A stretch of DNA of 64,000 nt from Enterocola sp045611845 (GTDB taxonomy: Bacteria; Bacteroidota; Bacteroidia; Bacteroidales; Paludibacteraceae). Positions 24,401 to 34,263 of the stretch are shown here, one piece after another; position 1 is the first letter of the stretch; the number at the start of each line of letters is the position of its first letter. The notes beneath the pieces are model-generated. The model saw only the letters and a list, made by a program, of their open reading frames with translations. It was not told the DNA's origin and did not search any database. Made by a program: the position numbers and the translations under genes. The stretch is taken from positions 1-64,000 of the forward strand of contig JAZKXZ010000020.1 in NCBI GenBank assembly GCA_045611845.1, in the 5' to 3' direction.

Positions 24401-25723
24401 TTAATCTCTTTTAAATACATCTCGTGTATAAACCTTATCAGACACATCATCTAAGCAAGCATCGTATCTATTTGCTATAATAGCTTGAGACATTTTTTTA
24501 AACTCATCTAGATTGTTTACCACTAAGCTGCCAAAGAATGTAGTACCATCTTCTAATGTTGGCTCATAAATGATAATTTTAGCACCTTTTGCTTTAATGC
24601 GCTTCATTACGCCTTGAATAGAACTATGTCTGAAATTATCTGAATTTGACTTCATGGTAAGTCTATACACGCCTATAGTACATTCTTTTTCTTTATTCTT
24701 ATCATAAAGTGCGCTTCCCTTATAATATTCAGCCATTTCAAGCACACGGTCGGCAATAAAATCTTTACGTGTTCTATTGCTTTCTACTATAGCAGACAAC
24801 ATATTTTGTGGCACATCTTCATAGTTTGCTAATAGTTGTTTGGTATCTTTAGGCAAACAGTAACCACCATAGCCAAACGAAGGATTGTTGTAGTGTGTAC
24901 CAATACGAGGATCTAGACCAATACCATTTATAATAGACTTAGTATCTAAACCTTTAATTTCGGCGTATGTATCTAGTTCGTTAAAATAAGAAACCCTAAG
25001 TGCTAAATATGTGTTGGCAAAAAGTTTTACGGCTTCCGCCTCCTTAAGCCCCATAAATAGGGTGTCTATATTTTCCTTTAGAGCACCTTCTTTCAGCAAG
25101 TTGGCAAATGTGTTTGCCGCTTCTGATAAAAAGCTAATATTTGCTATCGCTTTTATAGCAGAATTTTCGGTGTCAAAGCCATTTTTTTCAATAATCTTAG
25201 GAACACCTACTATAATTCTACTTGGATAAAGATTGTCATACAATGCCTTAGACTCGCGCAAAAATTCTGGCGAGAATAATAGGTTGAATTTCTTACCTTT
25301 TAAGCTTTCGTCGGTTAAAAATTTAGTAGCATATTTTGCATATAGACTTCTGCAGTATCCCACAGGGATGGTACTTTTAATCACCAGCACTGCGTCTGGA
25401 TTTACACTAAGAACTAAATTTATTACATCCTCTATATGATGTGTATCAAAGAAATTCTTTTGTGGATCATAATTGGTTGGGGCTGCAATAACAATAAATT
25501 CAGCATCTTTATATGCAGATTCGCCATCTAATGTTGCAGTTAAGTTTAGTTGCTTCTGAGCGAAGTACTTTTCTATATATTCATCTTGAATAGGAGAAAT
25601 TCTTTTATTAATTTTTTCTACCTTTTCTGCAATAACATCTACTGCCACAACCTCATGATGTTGTGACAATAAAGTAGCTATAGATAATCCTACATAACCT
25701 GTTCCTGCAACTGCTATTTTCAT
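24401..25723 (-). CDS. ugd: UDP-glucose 6-dehydrogenase-like nucleotide-sugar dehydrogenase
   Basis: A 440-residue member of the UDP-glucose/GDP-mannose dehydrogenase family, which oxidises a UDP-hexose to its uronate for surface polysaccharides. The N-terminal Rossmann motif is VAGTGYVGLS (residues 4-13), the substrate region is FSPEFLRESKALYDNLYPSRI (about 150-170), and the catalytic cysteine lies in GYGGYCLPKDT (about 270-280). UDP-glucose is the likely substrate, but UDP-ManNAc or UDP-GlcNAc relatives exist. It is the last gene of the polysaccharide operon. Confidence 0.87.
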   Translation of the reverse strand: MKIAVAGTGYVGLSIATLLSQHHEVVAVDVIAEKVEKINKRISPIQDEYIEKYFAQKQLNLTATLDGESAYKDAEFIVIAAPTNYDPQKNFFDTHHIEDVINLVLSVNPDAVLVIKSTIPVGYCRSLYAKYATKFLTDESLKGKKFNLLFSPEFLRESKALYDNLYPSRIIVGVPKIIEKNGFDTENSAIKAIANISFLSEAANTFANLLKEGALKENIDTLFMGLKEAEAVKLFANTYLALRVSYFNELDTYAEIKGLDTKSIINGIGLDPRIGTHYNNPSFGYGGYCLPKDTKQLLANYEDVPQNMLSAIVESNRTRKDFIADRVLEMAEYYKGSALYDKNKEKECTIGVYRLTMKSNSDNFRHSSIQGVMKRIKAKGAKIIIYEPTLEDGTTFFGSLVVNNLDEFKKMSQAIIANRYDACLDDVSDKVYTRDVFKRD

Positions 25724-25761
25724 ATTGTAAAATGTTTAATCTTATAATATAAATATCCTAA

Positions 25762-27924
25762 TTATAAAGAAGAAATATATCCATCCACTACAGATAGTCT
25801 TTCACTATAAGACTCTCGCATTCTCTCTATGGCTTCATCAAAAGAAAGATTTTCATCTTCATTTACAGTTATTGTAATTGGCCATTTTGCAATATTAACC
25901 TCATTAGATTCCTTTATTAGTTTGGCTTGTTGCTCTATATATGAATCAATTGATTTGTATAAACTTTTTGTTGCACTCCATCTATCTTTTACTGCTTGCT
26001 TAAATTCATCATATCGCCATAATTCCTTGTAATACAATGTATTCTTCAAAGCAATCTCTGTATGACCTGGTCTATATGAACCCCAATCGAAATCCCATAC
26101 TGGACCTGCAAAAAGTTTACCATTACGTTTTTTAAACATGTAACTACTTTTTGGATGTAAAGGTTCACAATTATATGCAATTTCATGAACTAACCACCAA
26201 TCAATATATGAATTCACATCCATAAGACTTGTAATTGTTTCCCAAGATTGTTGTTCTACTAATGCTTTTTCTAAATTATTAATGTAGCCACTAATATATA
26301 AGAAACCTGGATGTGTCCATGAGGTTATTACCTCCTCATCTGGTTCTTTAATTGTAACAGGGTAGTTCTTTTGTGAAGTATAGAAATAATTTATTTCATC
26401 ATTAGGACCGTATGTATCATACTCTAATATATAACCTCCTGTTACTACTGACTGATCACTAAAATCTGAATCCTCATCTAGTTCATCCACATTAACTCTA
26501 TTTTTGTCAACCTTAATATGTTCACATAGATAATAGTTTCCTTGATGTTTCCCATTAAGATATAATTCTACGAATTTTCCTCTAGGTGCCCAATCCATTA
26601 CTCTTCTTGCCATCTCAAAAGAAACATCATTTCTTAATAAAGTTCTATCCATCCAGTTTGCAAGAAGCACCCAACGTTTATGCTTTGGCATTCCTAAAAC
26701 CTCAGCTTTAGAATCTAGTTTAATAGCGTATGGTTTTTTTGGATAACCCCAAGTACTATTTCCTCTTCCTCTAATGCTAGTGGAAACATTCATAGTTTCA
26801 TTGCCTTCTTCATCGATAATGCGAATATTACTTTTTTTATACCATTCTGTCTTACTTGTAATTTCTACATTGTTAGGAGTAGTTACAATAACGATTGGAA
26901 GTTTTGATACTGACACTGAATTTACAGAAATTAAATCTGATGATATTTCAAACTCTTTACCTTCTGCATCTTGCAATGAGATAACAATAGCAATATTATG
27001 ACGATAAAAAGGACTGGTCTCATTATCTTGCACTATTAGCATATATTGACCACGTTTAAGGTTACCATCAGCATCCTTAGATTGCTCTACAGATTTAATA
27101 ACGTATTCTGTAGGTGCGGTTATATAACTCACTTCTGATGCTGCACGCTTTGTACTCACTAAATCTAGATGTATATTCTTTAAGTCAAACACAGCATTAG
27201 ATGGGTTGATACGGAATTCTAAAGTATCTACATCTGAGTGTCTCAAATTTAACTCTTTATCTAAAAGTATAATACCTGAAACACTAACAATCATTTGCTT
27301 GAATGTAAAGATATCACCTGACTCCATTGTTATAGTAATAGTATTCTTTACATCATCTTCTACTATAGATTTTATTACATTTTTTGGATTACTACCATAT
27401 TGAGTGCTTATTGTTTCTAAAACCTCACCTGTAGCTGAATTATAAATTTCAATTACATAATACGATTGATCATTGATAACCACTCTTACAGAATTACCAT
27501 CCTTGCCATCTTCACCTTTATCACCTTGAGTGCCTGTTTCTCCTACAGATACGATAGGATTACCATCTTTATCAAGAATCTGAGTAAATGTTTTGCCGTT
27601 GTCATATGATACAATCCAAGTTTTGTCCTCTCCTATCTTAATGTATGGAGTAACACCATTTTCGCCATCCCTACCAGAATTTACTACAATGCTAGACTCA
27701 TCTGAAAATGTTATATTCCAACCTTCTGATTGCGATGTTTCACTGCCAATTGGAATAATACTCGTAATTATCTTACCAGCATTATATGCACTTTTCAACT
27801 GATCTAAACTTTCCTTTATTCCATCTAATTCTTCTCTGATGGAAGAAAACTCATCTTTATACATATTGCACGAAACAAGTAGTGCAATTGCTAAACAAGC
27901 GAAAAAATTACTTAATGATTTCAT
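25762..27924 (-). CDS. CotH-kinase-family lipoprotein with N-terminal DUF4988-like region
   Basis: A 720-residue lipoprotein. It starts with a signal and lipobox LVSC (Cys19), a short coiled coil (about 22-48, FSSIREELDGIKESLDQL), a DUF4988-like region and a short Gly-rich collagen-like run (about 129-143). Beta-rich domains follow to about 340. Residues about 345-640 form a CotH domain with RGRGNSTWGYPKKPYAIKLD (385-404) and the active-site stretch GPVWDFDWGS (607-616). CotH of Bacillus is a protein kinase of spore-coat proteins; the substrate here is unknown. It overlaps the upstream glycosyltransferase by 4 bp, so it is translationally coupled to the polysaccharide operon. Confidence 0.85.
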   Translation of the reverse strand: MKSLSNFFACLAIALLVSCNMYKDEFSSIREELDGIKESLDQLKSAYNAGKIITSIIPIGSETSQSEGWNITFSDESSIVVNSGRDGENGVTPYIKIGEDKTWIVSYDNGKTFTQILDKDGNPIVSVGETGTQGDKGEDGKDGNSVRVVINDQSYYVIEIYNSATGEVLETISTQYGSNPKNVIKSIVEDDVKNTITITMESGDIFTFKQMIVSVSGIILLDKELNLRHSDVDTLEFRINPSNAVFDLKNIHLDLVSTKRAASEVSYITAPTEYVIKSVEQSKDADGNLKRGQYMLIVQDNETSPFYRHNIAIVISLQDAEGKEFEISSDLISVNSVSVSKLPIVIVTTPNNVEITSKTEWYKKSNIRIIDEEGNETMNVSTSIRGRGNSTWGYPKKPYAIKLDSKAEVLGMPKHKRWVLLANWMDRTLLRNDVSFEMARRVMDWAPRGKFVELYLNGKHQGNYYLCEHIKVDKNRVNVDELDEDSDFSDQSVVTGGYILEYDTYGPNDEINYFYTSQKNYPVTIKEPDEEVITSWTHPGFLYISGYINNLEKALVEQQSWETITSLMDVNSYIDWWLVHEIAYNCEPLHPKSSYMFKKRNGKLFAGPVWDFDWGSYRPGHTEIALKNTLYYKELWRYDEFKQAVKDRWSATKSLYKSIDSYIEQQAKLIKESNEVNIAKWPITITVNEDENLSFDEAIERMRESYSERLSVVDGYISSL

Positions 27925-28751
27925 TTTATTTGTTTTTTTATTTGATCTCTACAATTTATTCTTTCCTTATCAAAAAACCAACCCCACTTGTTGAAATATT
28001 TGATTGCTGATAGCGAGTGAATCAACATCAATTTTGTATTAAGATACGAAGCCTTTTGGTAACCATGATAAATTTTTGCTTCTGGAAAGTAAACTGTGCG
28101 AGAAACTTGACCAATTCTACGGCAAAGATCTAAATCTTCGCAATAAAGGAAAAATCTTTCATCAAATCCTTTAACCTCAGCAAGTACAGAGGCACGCATA
28201 AACATAAAACTACCAGAAAGAAATGGCACATCCATTAGACTTTCGTAATCGGCATCCCACATATTGTATATTCTAGAGATTTTATCTTTATAGTCTCCAT
28301 CTGGGATAAAACGTCTAATAATTAAATCTTTAGGTGTAGGTAAAAGTTTGCAAAGTTTTTGTTCTGTGCTATCATAATTATATACACGAGGCATGCAAAG
28401 ACCTATATCTTCATTTGCCTGCATAAAACCATATACTTTTTCTAGTGTTCCTACTTCAAAATACACATCTGGGTTCATTACCAAATGGTACTCTGTTTGC
28501 CCAAGCATTTTATTTATGACTAGGTTATTGGCCTTTCCATATCCTAAATTTTTACCTGTAAAGATATATTCAATGCGAGAGTCTAATTCTGCAAGAATTT
28601 TTCGTGAATCTTCTGGTGAATTATCAACTAAGAATATCTTTATATTTAGGTCCGTAGCGAGCAAAGAAGATATCGCTCTTTTTGCTTCCTCCTTTCCTGT
28701 GTTATAAAGGACTACAGAGATAGTTATGTTATATTTTTTATTTTGAGTCAT
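27921..28751 (-). CDS. family 2 glycosyltransferase (WbbL-like)
   Basis: A 276-residue GT-A-fold enzyme with VLYNTGKEEAKRAISSLL at the N-terminus, the nucleotide-binding LVDNSPED, the metal site MNPDVYF (about 97-103) and the acceptor-side GFDERFFLYCEDLDLCRR (about 195-212). It resembles rhamnosyltransferases of the WbbL type; the donor sugar cannot be read from sequence. It is predicted to be cytoplasmic, acting on a lipid-linked glycan. It overlaps the CotH gene (ATGA). Confidence 0.88.
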   Translation of the reverse strand: MTQNKKYNITISVVLYNTGKEEAKRAISSLLATDLNIKIFLVDNSPEDSRKILAELDSRIEYIFTGKNLGYGKANNLVINKMLGQTEYHLVMNPDVYFEVGTLEKVYGFMQANEDIGLCMPRVYNYDSTEQKLCKLLPTPKDLIIRRFIPDGDYKDKISRIYNMWDADYESLMDVPFLSGSFMFMRASVLAEVKGFDERFFLYCEDLDLCRRIGQVSRTVYFPEAKIYHGYQKASYLNTKLMLIHSLSAIKYFNKWGWFFDKERINCRDQIKKQIK

Positions 28752-28772
28752 TAATTTACAATCAAAAGGGTC

Positions 28773-29852
28773 CTATCTACCTCCAGATAATAATTTCAGT
28801 AATAGAGGAGAATAACGTCTAATAAACAAATAGCAAATTAAACCACTTCCTACTACAATAGATGTACAAATAAGATGCATAAATATTAACATAAAGCTAG
28901 AATTTAACTGAATATACGTTCCAACTAACTTCAATAATACTGCGGTAGGTAGTTGATGGTATACATAAATAAAGAAACTTGCATTCGCTAAGGTATCATT
29001 AGCTTTACAAACCTTTTTATGCAATAAATGTGAGCAAATAAGCACCACACATATTGAACCAACTGGAATCATTATCCTATTAAAATATGATTCAAAAGAT
29101 GTTCCTTTAAGTAAAAACAATCCTATTGCCAATAAAGAGAACAGGCCATATATTTTCCAAGAATACGGAACAAAAGTTTCTACAAAATTACGTTTCGTAA
29201 TGCTAAAATATGCACCCATACCGAAGAATGCAAACCCACATAAACTAATACCAGGGATTTCTATAGAATCAAATATTATCCATAATAATGTAAAAATAAT
29301 TACAGGAATAATTTTAAACCTTTTAATTAAGAAGTACAATATAGGGGAGCAAAGCATAATACAAAACAAATCTCGTATATACCATAATGGTTTAGGGACT
29401 GGACCTGACCAAAATGCAAAATAAAAATCTTTAAGAGTCCAATCTAAAATAAATTTACTTTCTGTAGTAAATTGAGGCAACAATAAACGTATTAAGGATA
29501 AGATTATAACAAATAAAACAACCCAAGACAAATATGGTATCAACAAAGTATCAGTTCTTCGTTTTATTTTCTTCATATAATCAGATTTTGTAAAACAATC
29601 TGCTCTATTAAAAAATAAATAACCTGATATAAAGAAGTATAGCGGTATACGAACTGCTAAAACTTTATCGAAGAAAAACTTATAATAATCATAGAAAGGG
29701 AAATCTGCTATCTCTATAATATTTTCCCCACCTATAAGTATACCTTCAAAAGCCATATGTAACATTACAACCCCCACTATAAGTGGGAATCTCACCAACT
29801 TAATGGTATCAGATTGCAATTGTTCGTATGGCAAATTCTTTATTTGAGACAT
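28773..29852 (-). CDS. acyltransferase family 3 membrane protein (OafA/NeuD type)
   Basis: A 359-residue protein with about ten membrane helices. The N-terminal part has FPLIVGVVMLHMAFEGI (the conserved helix-1 histidine), and VRIPLYFFISGYLFF follows as the second signature. Such enzymes O-acetylate or otherwise acylate surface glycans. It lies 17 bp after the preceding GT2 gene in the operon, so it probably modifies the polysaccharide made here. Confidence 0.85.
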   Translation of the reverse strand: MSQIKNLPYEQLQSDTIKLVRFPLIVGVVMLHMAFEGILIGGENIIEIADFPFYDYYKFFFDKVLAVRIPLYFFISGYLFFNRADCFTKSDYMKKIKRRTDTLLIPYLSWVVLFVIILSLIRLLLPQFTTESKFILDWTLKDFYFAFWSGPVPKPLWYIRDLFCIMLCSPILYFLIKRFKIIPVIIFTLLWIIFDSIEIPGISLCGFAFFGMGAYFSITKRNFVETFVPYSWKIYGLFSLLAIGLFLLKGTSFESYFNRIMIPVGSICVVLICSHLLHKKVCKANDTLANASFFIYVYHQLPTAVLLKLVGTYIQLNSSFMLIFMHLICTSIVVGSGLICYLFIRRYSPLLLKLLSGGR

Positions 29853-29869
29853 ATTTTTCTATTCTATAG

Positions 29870-30691
29870 TTATCTTCTTACAACATACTTATATACCCAT
29901 TCACGCAGGCTATTTGGCATAATTCTTACGACAAATCTTATAATTACATTATAAGACATTTTGAGAAAAGAAATATAACCCAAATTATACATTACTTTCT
30001 CAAATCGTGCCTCTGAACGAGCATACTTTAAGCCTCCTCTTCTTTGGAACATATCTGGAGACAATCTAAAATACAACAAAGATTCTTGTATATTGTAAAA
30101 CTTAGCACCATTTACTAACATTCTCACCCATAAATAATAATCTTCAAACAAATGAAATGGTTTATACCCTCCTGCATTAATTACTGCAGTTTTCTTAAAC
30201 ATTACCACTGGATGATTAATTGGGCATCTATCTTTGCCATGAATAAAAATATCATCATGGTTCTCTGGCAATTTTCTTATTGAATTAACATTAGAAATAT
30301 CTCCTTCAAATTCATCTATCCATGCACCAACAACATCTAACTCTGGAGATTCATTAAATTTAGCAATTTGTCTCTCAAAACGATTGTTTTTAGCTATGTC
30401 ATCTGTATCCATCCTAGCCACTAACTCGTAAGAACATTGCTTCATACCTTCGTTAAGAGCAGCACCTAACCCTACATTCTTTTCTAGCGGAACTATCTTT
30501 ATTATATCGTACTTCCCCACATAATCCTCTAGAACCTTCTCCAATTCATTTGTCAAAGGACCATCCTTTACTATAACAACCTCACTAGGCATTAAAGTCT
30601 GAGAGAATATACTATCTAAACTTTCTTTTAATGCTATAGGGGATTCCTTATAATAAAGAGAACATAAAACAGAAAATCCTAATTCTTTCAT
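29870..30691 (-). CDS. family 2 glycosyltransferase (AmsE-like)
   Basis: A 273-residue GT2 enzyme: SVLCSLYYKESPIALKESLDSI at the N-terminus, the metal site ARMDTDDIA (about 92-100), and EDYYLWVRM as the acceptor-side acidic block. It resembles the AmsE/WfgS branch used in exopolysaccharide and O-antigen assembly. It overlaps the upstream GT2 gene by 4 bp. Confidence 0.87.
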   Translation of the reverse strand: MKELGFSVLCSLYYKESPIALKESLDSIFSQTLMPSEVVIVKDGPLTNELEKVLEDYVGKYDIIKIVPLEKNVGLGAALNEGMKQCSYELVARMDTDDIAKNNRFERQIAKFNESPELDVVGAWIDEFEGDISNVNSIRKLPENHDDIFIHGKDRCPINHPVVMFKKTAVINAGGYKPFHLFEDYYLWVRMLVNGAKFYNIQESLLYFRLSPDMFQRRGGLKYARSEARFEKVMYNLGYISFLKMSYNVIIRFVVRIMPNSLREWVYKYVVRR

Positions 30692-31425
30692 TTTTTGAAG
30701 TTATAACTAATATATTGAGCGTACATTTTAATTCTATATAAAACTCTTAACCATACTGGATTTGGACTTTTACCAGATGTAGCAGATACATTACTTGTAT
30801 GCTTTCTATAAGAAATAAGAGGTTTATTTATAAAATAAATACTCTTCTCTTTTACACCTAACACTCCTAACCAAATATCGTGCAACAATAGTCCTTTTGG
30901 GAATGGCAAATGCTTCTTAATAAATTCTCCCCTGAATGCCATACAACAACCTATAAAAGGTATCTTTGCTATATTGTAAAGTATATTTCCCTTAAATGGT
31001 TGCTCGTTCCAAAATTGACTATTAGTAATTTCTAATCTCTCATTTATTATCTCAAAACTAGACATTACCACATTGTTATTCTCTAAATGAGAAATAAATT
31101 CCTTTACCTTATTTGGTTTCCAAATATCATCTTGATCAGACAGGAATATATAATCACCACTAGCATACATTAATGCATTTTCAAAATTTTGAGTTACGAA
31201 ATAGAAATTTGACAATCTCTTTCCTCTCAAACTAGCATCAGACTTATGACTATATATTTTTATCCTATTATCATTATAAGACTTTAAGATTTCTAGTGTT
31301 TTGTCTGTACTTCCATCATCAGAAATAATAATTTCATCATTTTCTGAAAGTTGACTTATTATAGAATCTATTTGCTCTTTAATAAATCTTTCACCGTTAT
31401 ATGTAGCAATACAAACTGAAATCAT
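30688..31425 (-). CDS. family 2 glycosyltransferase
   Basis: A 245-residue GT2 enzyme with SVCIATYNGERFIKEQIDSI, SDDGSTD, and the metal site LSDQDDIWKPNK (about 95-106). The late block SYRKHTSNVS is shared with its upstream neighbour at 31422-32243, so the two look like diverged paralogues and may add similar sugars. It overlaps genes on both sides by 4 bp. Confidence 0.88.
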   Translation of the reverse strand: MISVCIATYNGERFIKEQIDSIISQLSENDEIIISDDGSTDKTLEILKSYNDNRIKIYSHKSDASLRGKRLSNFYFVTQNFENALMYASGDYIFLSDQDDIWKPNKVKEFISHLENNNVVMSSFEIINERLEITNSQFWNEQPFKGNILYNIAKIPFIGCCMAFRGEFIKKHLPFPKGLLLHDIWLGVLGVKEKSIYFINKPLISYRKHTSNVSATSGKSPNPVWLRVLYRIKMYAQYISYNFKK

Positions 31426-32243
31426 ATTCTTCTAAACATTCTAAAAAAGAAATAATTTAATTTCCAATAAGCATATATAAAGACATTCGAAGCTGGCATA
31501 TATTTTTTATATGTTTTGTATAACATAAATTGGAATTTTACTCTTTCAATTAGATTTTTTTTCTTCTTACCAGAACCCACTACATTATTACCATGTTGTC
31601 TATATAAGATTGTCTTTTCATCCAATGTTGTAATATGTCCATCATGTGAAATAACCTCTCTGTATATTTGAATGTCATGTATCTGTTTTTCATCTTTAAA
31701 TGGTACAGAAACCTCTACACTTTTTGCATTACCCAACATCGTACAGCCTGTAATAAGGCACTCCATAATAGCAAGGTGCTTATTTGACTTAATCTTTTCT
31801 GGATAAATCTGAGTAACCTCAAACATAGAGGAACTTATTTCGTTTAAATCTTTATCCACCACTGTTAAATCTGTATGTACTAATAATGGGACATTAGCAC
31901 CAAACTTCTTTTCATCCTCTTTTATTTGTAATATAGATAATTCAATCTTATTTGGCAACCAGACATCATCTTGATCACACAACATAAAATATGAAGATGT
32001 AGAATTAAGTAATAAAGCTTCAAAAGAATGTAAAACTCCCAAGTTACCCCTCTTATCATCTAAATGCTTAATCTTATTTGGGTATAATTCACTATATTCC
32101 TTAATAATACGGATGGTATTATCTTTACTGCCATCATCTCTAATCCATAATATCCACTCCTTGTATGTTTGTGACAAGATTGAATCTATTTGCTCTCGCA
32201 AATACATTTCCCCATTATATGTTGAAAGTAATATATCTACCAT
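31422..32243 (-). CDS. family 2 glycosyltransferase
   Basis: A 273-residue GT2 enzyme: DILLSTYNGEMYLREQIDSI, RDDGSKDNT, the metal site CDQDDVWLPNK (about 92-102), and LYRQHGNNVVGS near the C-terminus. It is paralogous to the next gene in the operon. It overlaps both neighbouring genes (7 bp upstream, 4 bp downstream). Confidence 0.88.
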   Translation of the reverse strand: MVDILLSTYNGEMYLREQIDSILSQTYKEWILWIRDDGSKDNTIRIIKEYSELYPNKIKHLDDKRGNLGVLHSFEALLLNSTSSYFMLCDQDDVWLPNKIELSILQIKEDEKKFGANVPLLVHTDLTVVDKDLNEISSSMFEVTQIYPEKIKSNKHLAIMECLITGCTMLGNAKSVEVSVPFKDEKQIHDIQIYREVISHDGHITTLDEKTILYRQHGNNVVGSGKKKKNLIERVKFQFMLYKTYKKYMPASNVFIYAYWKLNYFFFRMFRRI

Positions 32244-33082
32244 TTGAAGAAATATTTTATTAAAAGCTTTATATATTTAAAACTGTGGCATTTTCTTATA
32301 TGAAACAATAGTTCTCTTAACAAATTTATTTTATAAAATAATACGCTTTGGGTCCCTATTTGATGAGCAAAATTCAATCTAGATGACAGATAATCCCTAT
32401 ATCTTTCTATACTCATAAAAGAGCTATCCTCTAAAAGAGATAGATTCTGATTCAATGAAACTGGCAATATATAAACTTTAGAATTTATTTTAGATAATCT
32501 ATAATAATAATAGTAATCTAACATATCTAACTTGTACTCACTGCCAAAACCTCCTATTTTATTTAAGGTCTCTATAGAAATCAATGATACTGAATTATAA
32601 GCAACAATAAAATAATTGTCAATATTCTTATCTATATCGCTTTGGCTTTTTATATTTTTTGTGGCTACAAAAGGGCCTATATCTTTCCTACACGCTATTG
32701 GTGATAAATGATGATGCTTGCTAAACAATACGGGAACTGCTACATCATATTCTTTTACTTCTGATTTGCTTAAAAAGATATTAAGTTCATCAAAATATTC
32801 TCTTGTCAACTCAGTATCTTGATCTAATAATAATAGCCAATCGTATCCATGTTTAGTAGCATCCTGTAATGCATAACTGTATGCTCCTAGAAGTTTATTA
32901 TTTCCCTTGCTATTAACAACCTTACAAAGTTCTGACTCTCCTACTTCTATCTCAGGACTATTATTGTAAATCAATATTCTTGCTCCTAGTGAATTAAGTC
33001 TATCAGAATGTTTTTCCAATGATTTAAACGCAATAGAATCCTTAAGTTTAAGCCTATATAAAACAATAACTATATATATCAT
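32237..33082 (-). CDS. family 2 glycosyltransferase (RfbF/rhamnosyltransferase-like)
   Basis: A 281-residue GT2-type enzyme with a shortened N-terminus (MIYIVIVLYR), the block NNKLLGAYSYALQ and the metal site LLLDQDTELT (about 82-91). The arrangement resembles rhamnosyltransferases of the RfbF group. The chain is rich in Tyr and Lys, and its codons are very AT-rich, as across the whole operon. Confidence 0.82.
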   Translation of the reverse strand: MIYIVIVLYRLKLKDSIAFKSLEKHSDRLNSLGARILIYNNSPEIEVGESELCKVVNSKGNNKLLGAYSYALQDATKHGYDWLLLLDQDTELTREYFDELNIFLSKSEVKEYDVAVPVLFSKHHHLSPIACRKDIGPFVATKNIKSQSDIDKNIDNYFIVAYNSVSLISIETLNKIGGFGSEYKLDMLDYYYYYRLSKINSKVYILPVSLNQNLSLLEDSSFMSIERYRDYLSSRLNFAHQIGTQSVLFYKINLLRELLFHIRKCHSFKYIKLLIKYFFKW

Positions 33083-33089
33083 CTTTGTA

Positions 33090-34238
33090 TTAATTATACC
33101 AATCTAAACGTTCAGTAGCTTCTTGTGGATAACTTATAACATTATAGTATGGCACCAATGCATAATTTTCAACTCTATTCGTAATACTACTGATATTATT
33201 AGATCTAATCACATTTATTGTTTTAAATGAGAAAAACAAAAACAAGATTGATGCTATTACTGACTTTATAGCATACGAGTTTATGTTCTTTATTTTTATA
33301 TTTAATAGATTAACTATACACACTATACCATAAACATAAAAGTATGATTGAAAGCGAGCTATAATCATCATAGCATTTGCCATTGACATAATTACTATGG
33401 CTACAACCAAAGAATTTGAAAAGAAAGTCATTTTTTCATCGTCTTTGTTTGCAAGAAGCACACTTACTGTAGAAATTATTACTGTGACTATATAAAATAA
33501 TCCTGTATTAAACTGAGCTTTATTTGCAAATAATGAATTCAAATAATCTTGGGCTATTTCCCCTATGCGTTGAGGCATAAGCGGTACTATTATATCTACT
33601 ATTTTTAAAACTGAACCAGGGAAAAAGTAGAACACTTGAGATACCAAGATAATAAATAAAGAAAATGTCTTACTCCATTTTGTATTCAAAAAATATAGGA
33701 TTATTGCGACTATTGCACTTATATGAAACATACATGCTAAAGCAACCATTAACGCATATTTTATAAAATTTCTTTTGAATATATAATTCGTGGATAACAA
33801 GATTACAGACAATGCTATACTCTGTCTCACTTGTGCCATAAATAAAGAAATAAAATATATAAAAAGAAATATTGAGAATGCGAAAATGGGATAATCAGAA
33901 TTCTTCTCAAAGAAACGGCTTAACGCATATATGAATATAAATGAGGCTAAAAATTGTAATACATAATAGTTTCCGAATAAATAAAATATTGTTTTTGACA
34001 ACAAAACATATCCTGATTCCCAACCCGAAAAGTTTCCCTCTATTGGAAGGTTCTCAAAAAAATATTCATATAATCCCCAGTCTGCACCTGTATGATATCG
34101 TAATCCCACAAACAAAAGTAGACATGTTACAGAGACAAACCTGACCACTCTCATTTGATCTTTTTTGACATTACTTAGTTCTAACAAACAAGCAACAGCA
34201 AATAAAAGAAATAATATTATGTATGGTAAATATTGCAT
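33090..34238 (-). CDS. EpsG-family polysaccharide polymerase (Wzy-like)
   Basis: A 382-residue protein with 10-12 hydrophobic helices. The family marks are GLRYHTGADWGLYEYFF (about 45-61) and AQVRQSIALSVIL (about 134-146), the latter with the conserved arginine. EpsG/Wzy proteins join lipid-linked repeat units on the periplasmic side of the inner membrane. It is placed between the flippase and the glycosyltransferases, as expected for a Wzx/Wzy pathway. Confidence 0.85.
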   Translation of the reverse strand: MQYLPYIILFLLFAVACLLELSNVKKDQMRVVRFVSVTCLLLFVGLRYHTGADWGLYEYFFENLPIEGNFSGWESGYVLLSKTIFYLFGNYYVLQFLASFIFIYALSRFFEKNSDYPIFAFSIFLFIYFISLFMAQVRQSIALSVILLSTNYIFKRNFIKYALMVALACMFHISAIVAIILYFLNTKWSKTFSLFIILVSQVFYFFPGSVLKIVDIIVPLMPQRIGEIAQDYLNSLFANKAQFNTGLFYIVTVIISTVSVLLANKDDEKMTFFSNSLVVAIVIMSMANAMMIIARFQSYFYVYGIVCIVNLLNIKIKNINSYAIKSVIASILFLFFSFKTINVIRSNNISSITNRVENYALVPYYNVISYPQEATERLDWYN

Positions 34239-34263
34239 AGGATCTTGCGTACAATAAAATTCA

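Noticed and set aside
28393..28707. 104-residue plus-strand open frame
   Set aside because: Antisense to a clear GT2 gene, with no recognisable domain.
31422..33082. Possible frameshift between overlapping glycosyltransferases
   Set aside because: Each frame has a full GT2 domain with its own start and metal site; the overlaps are ordinary coupling.
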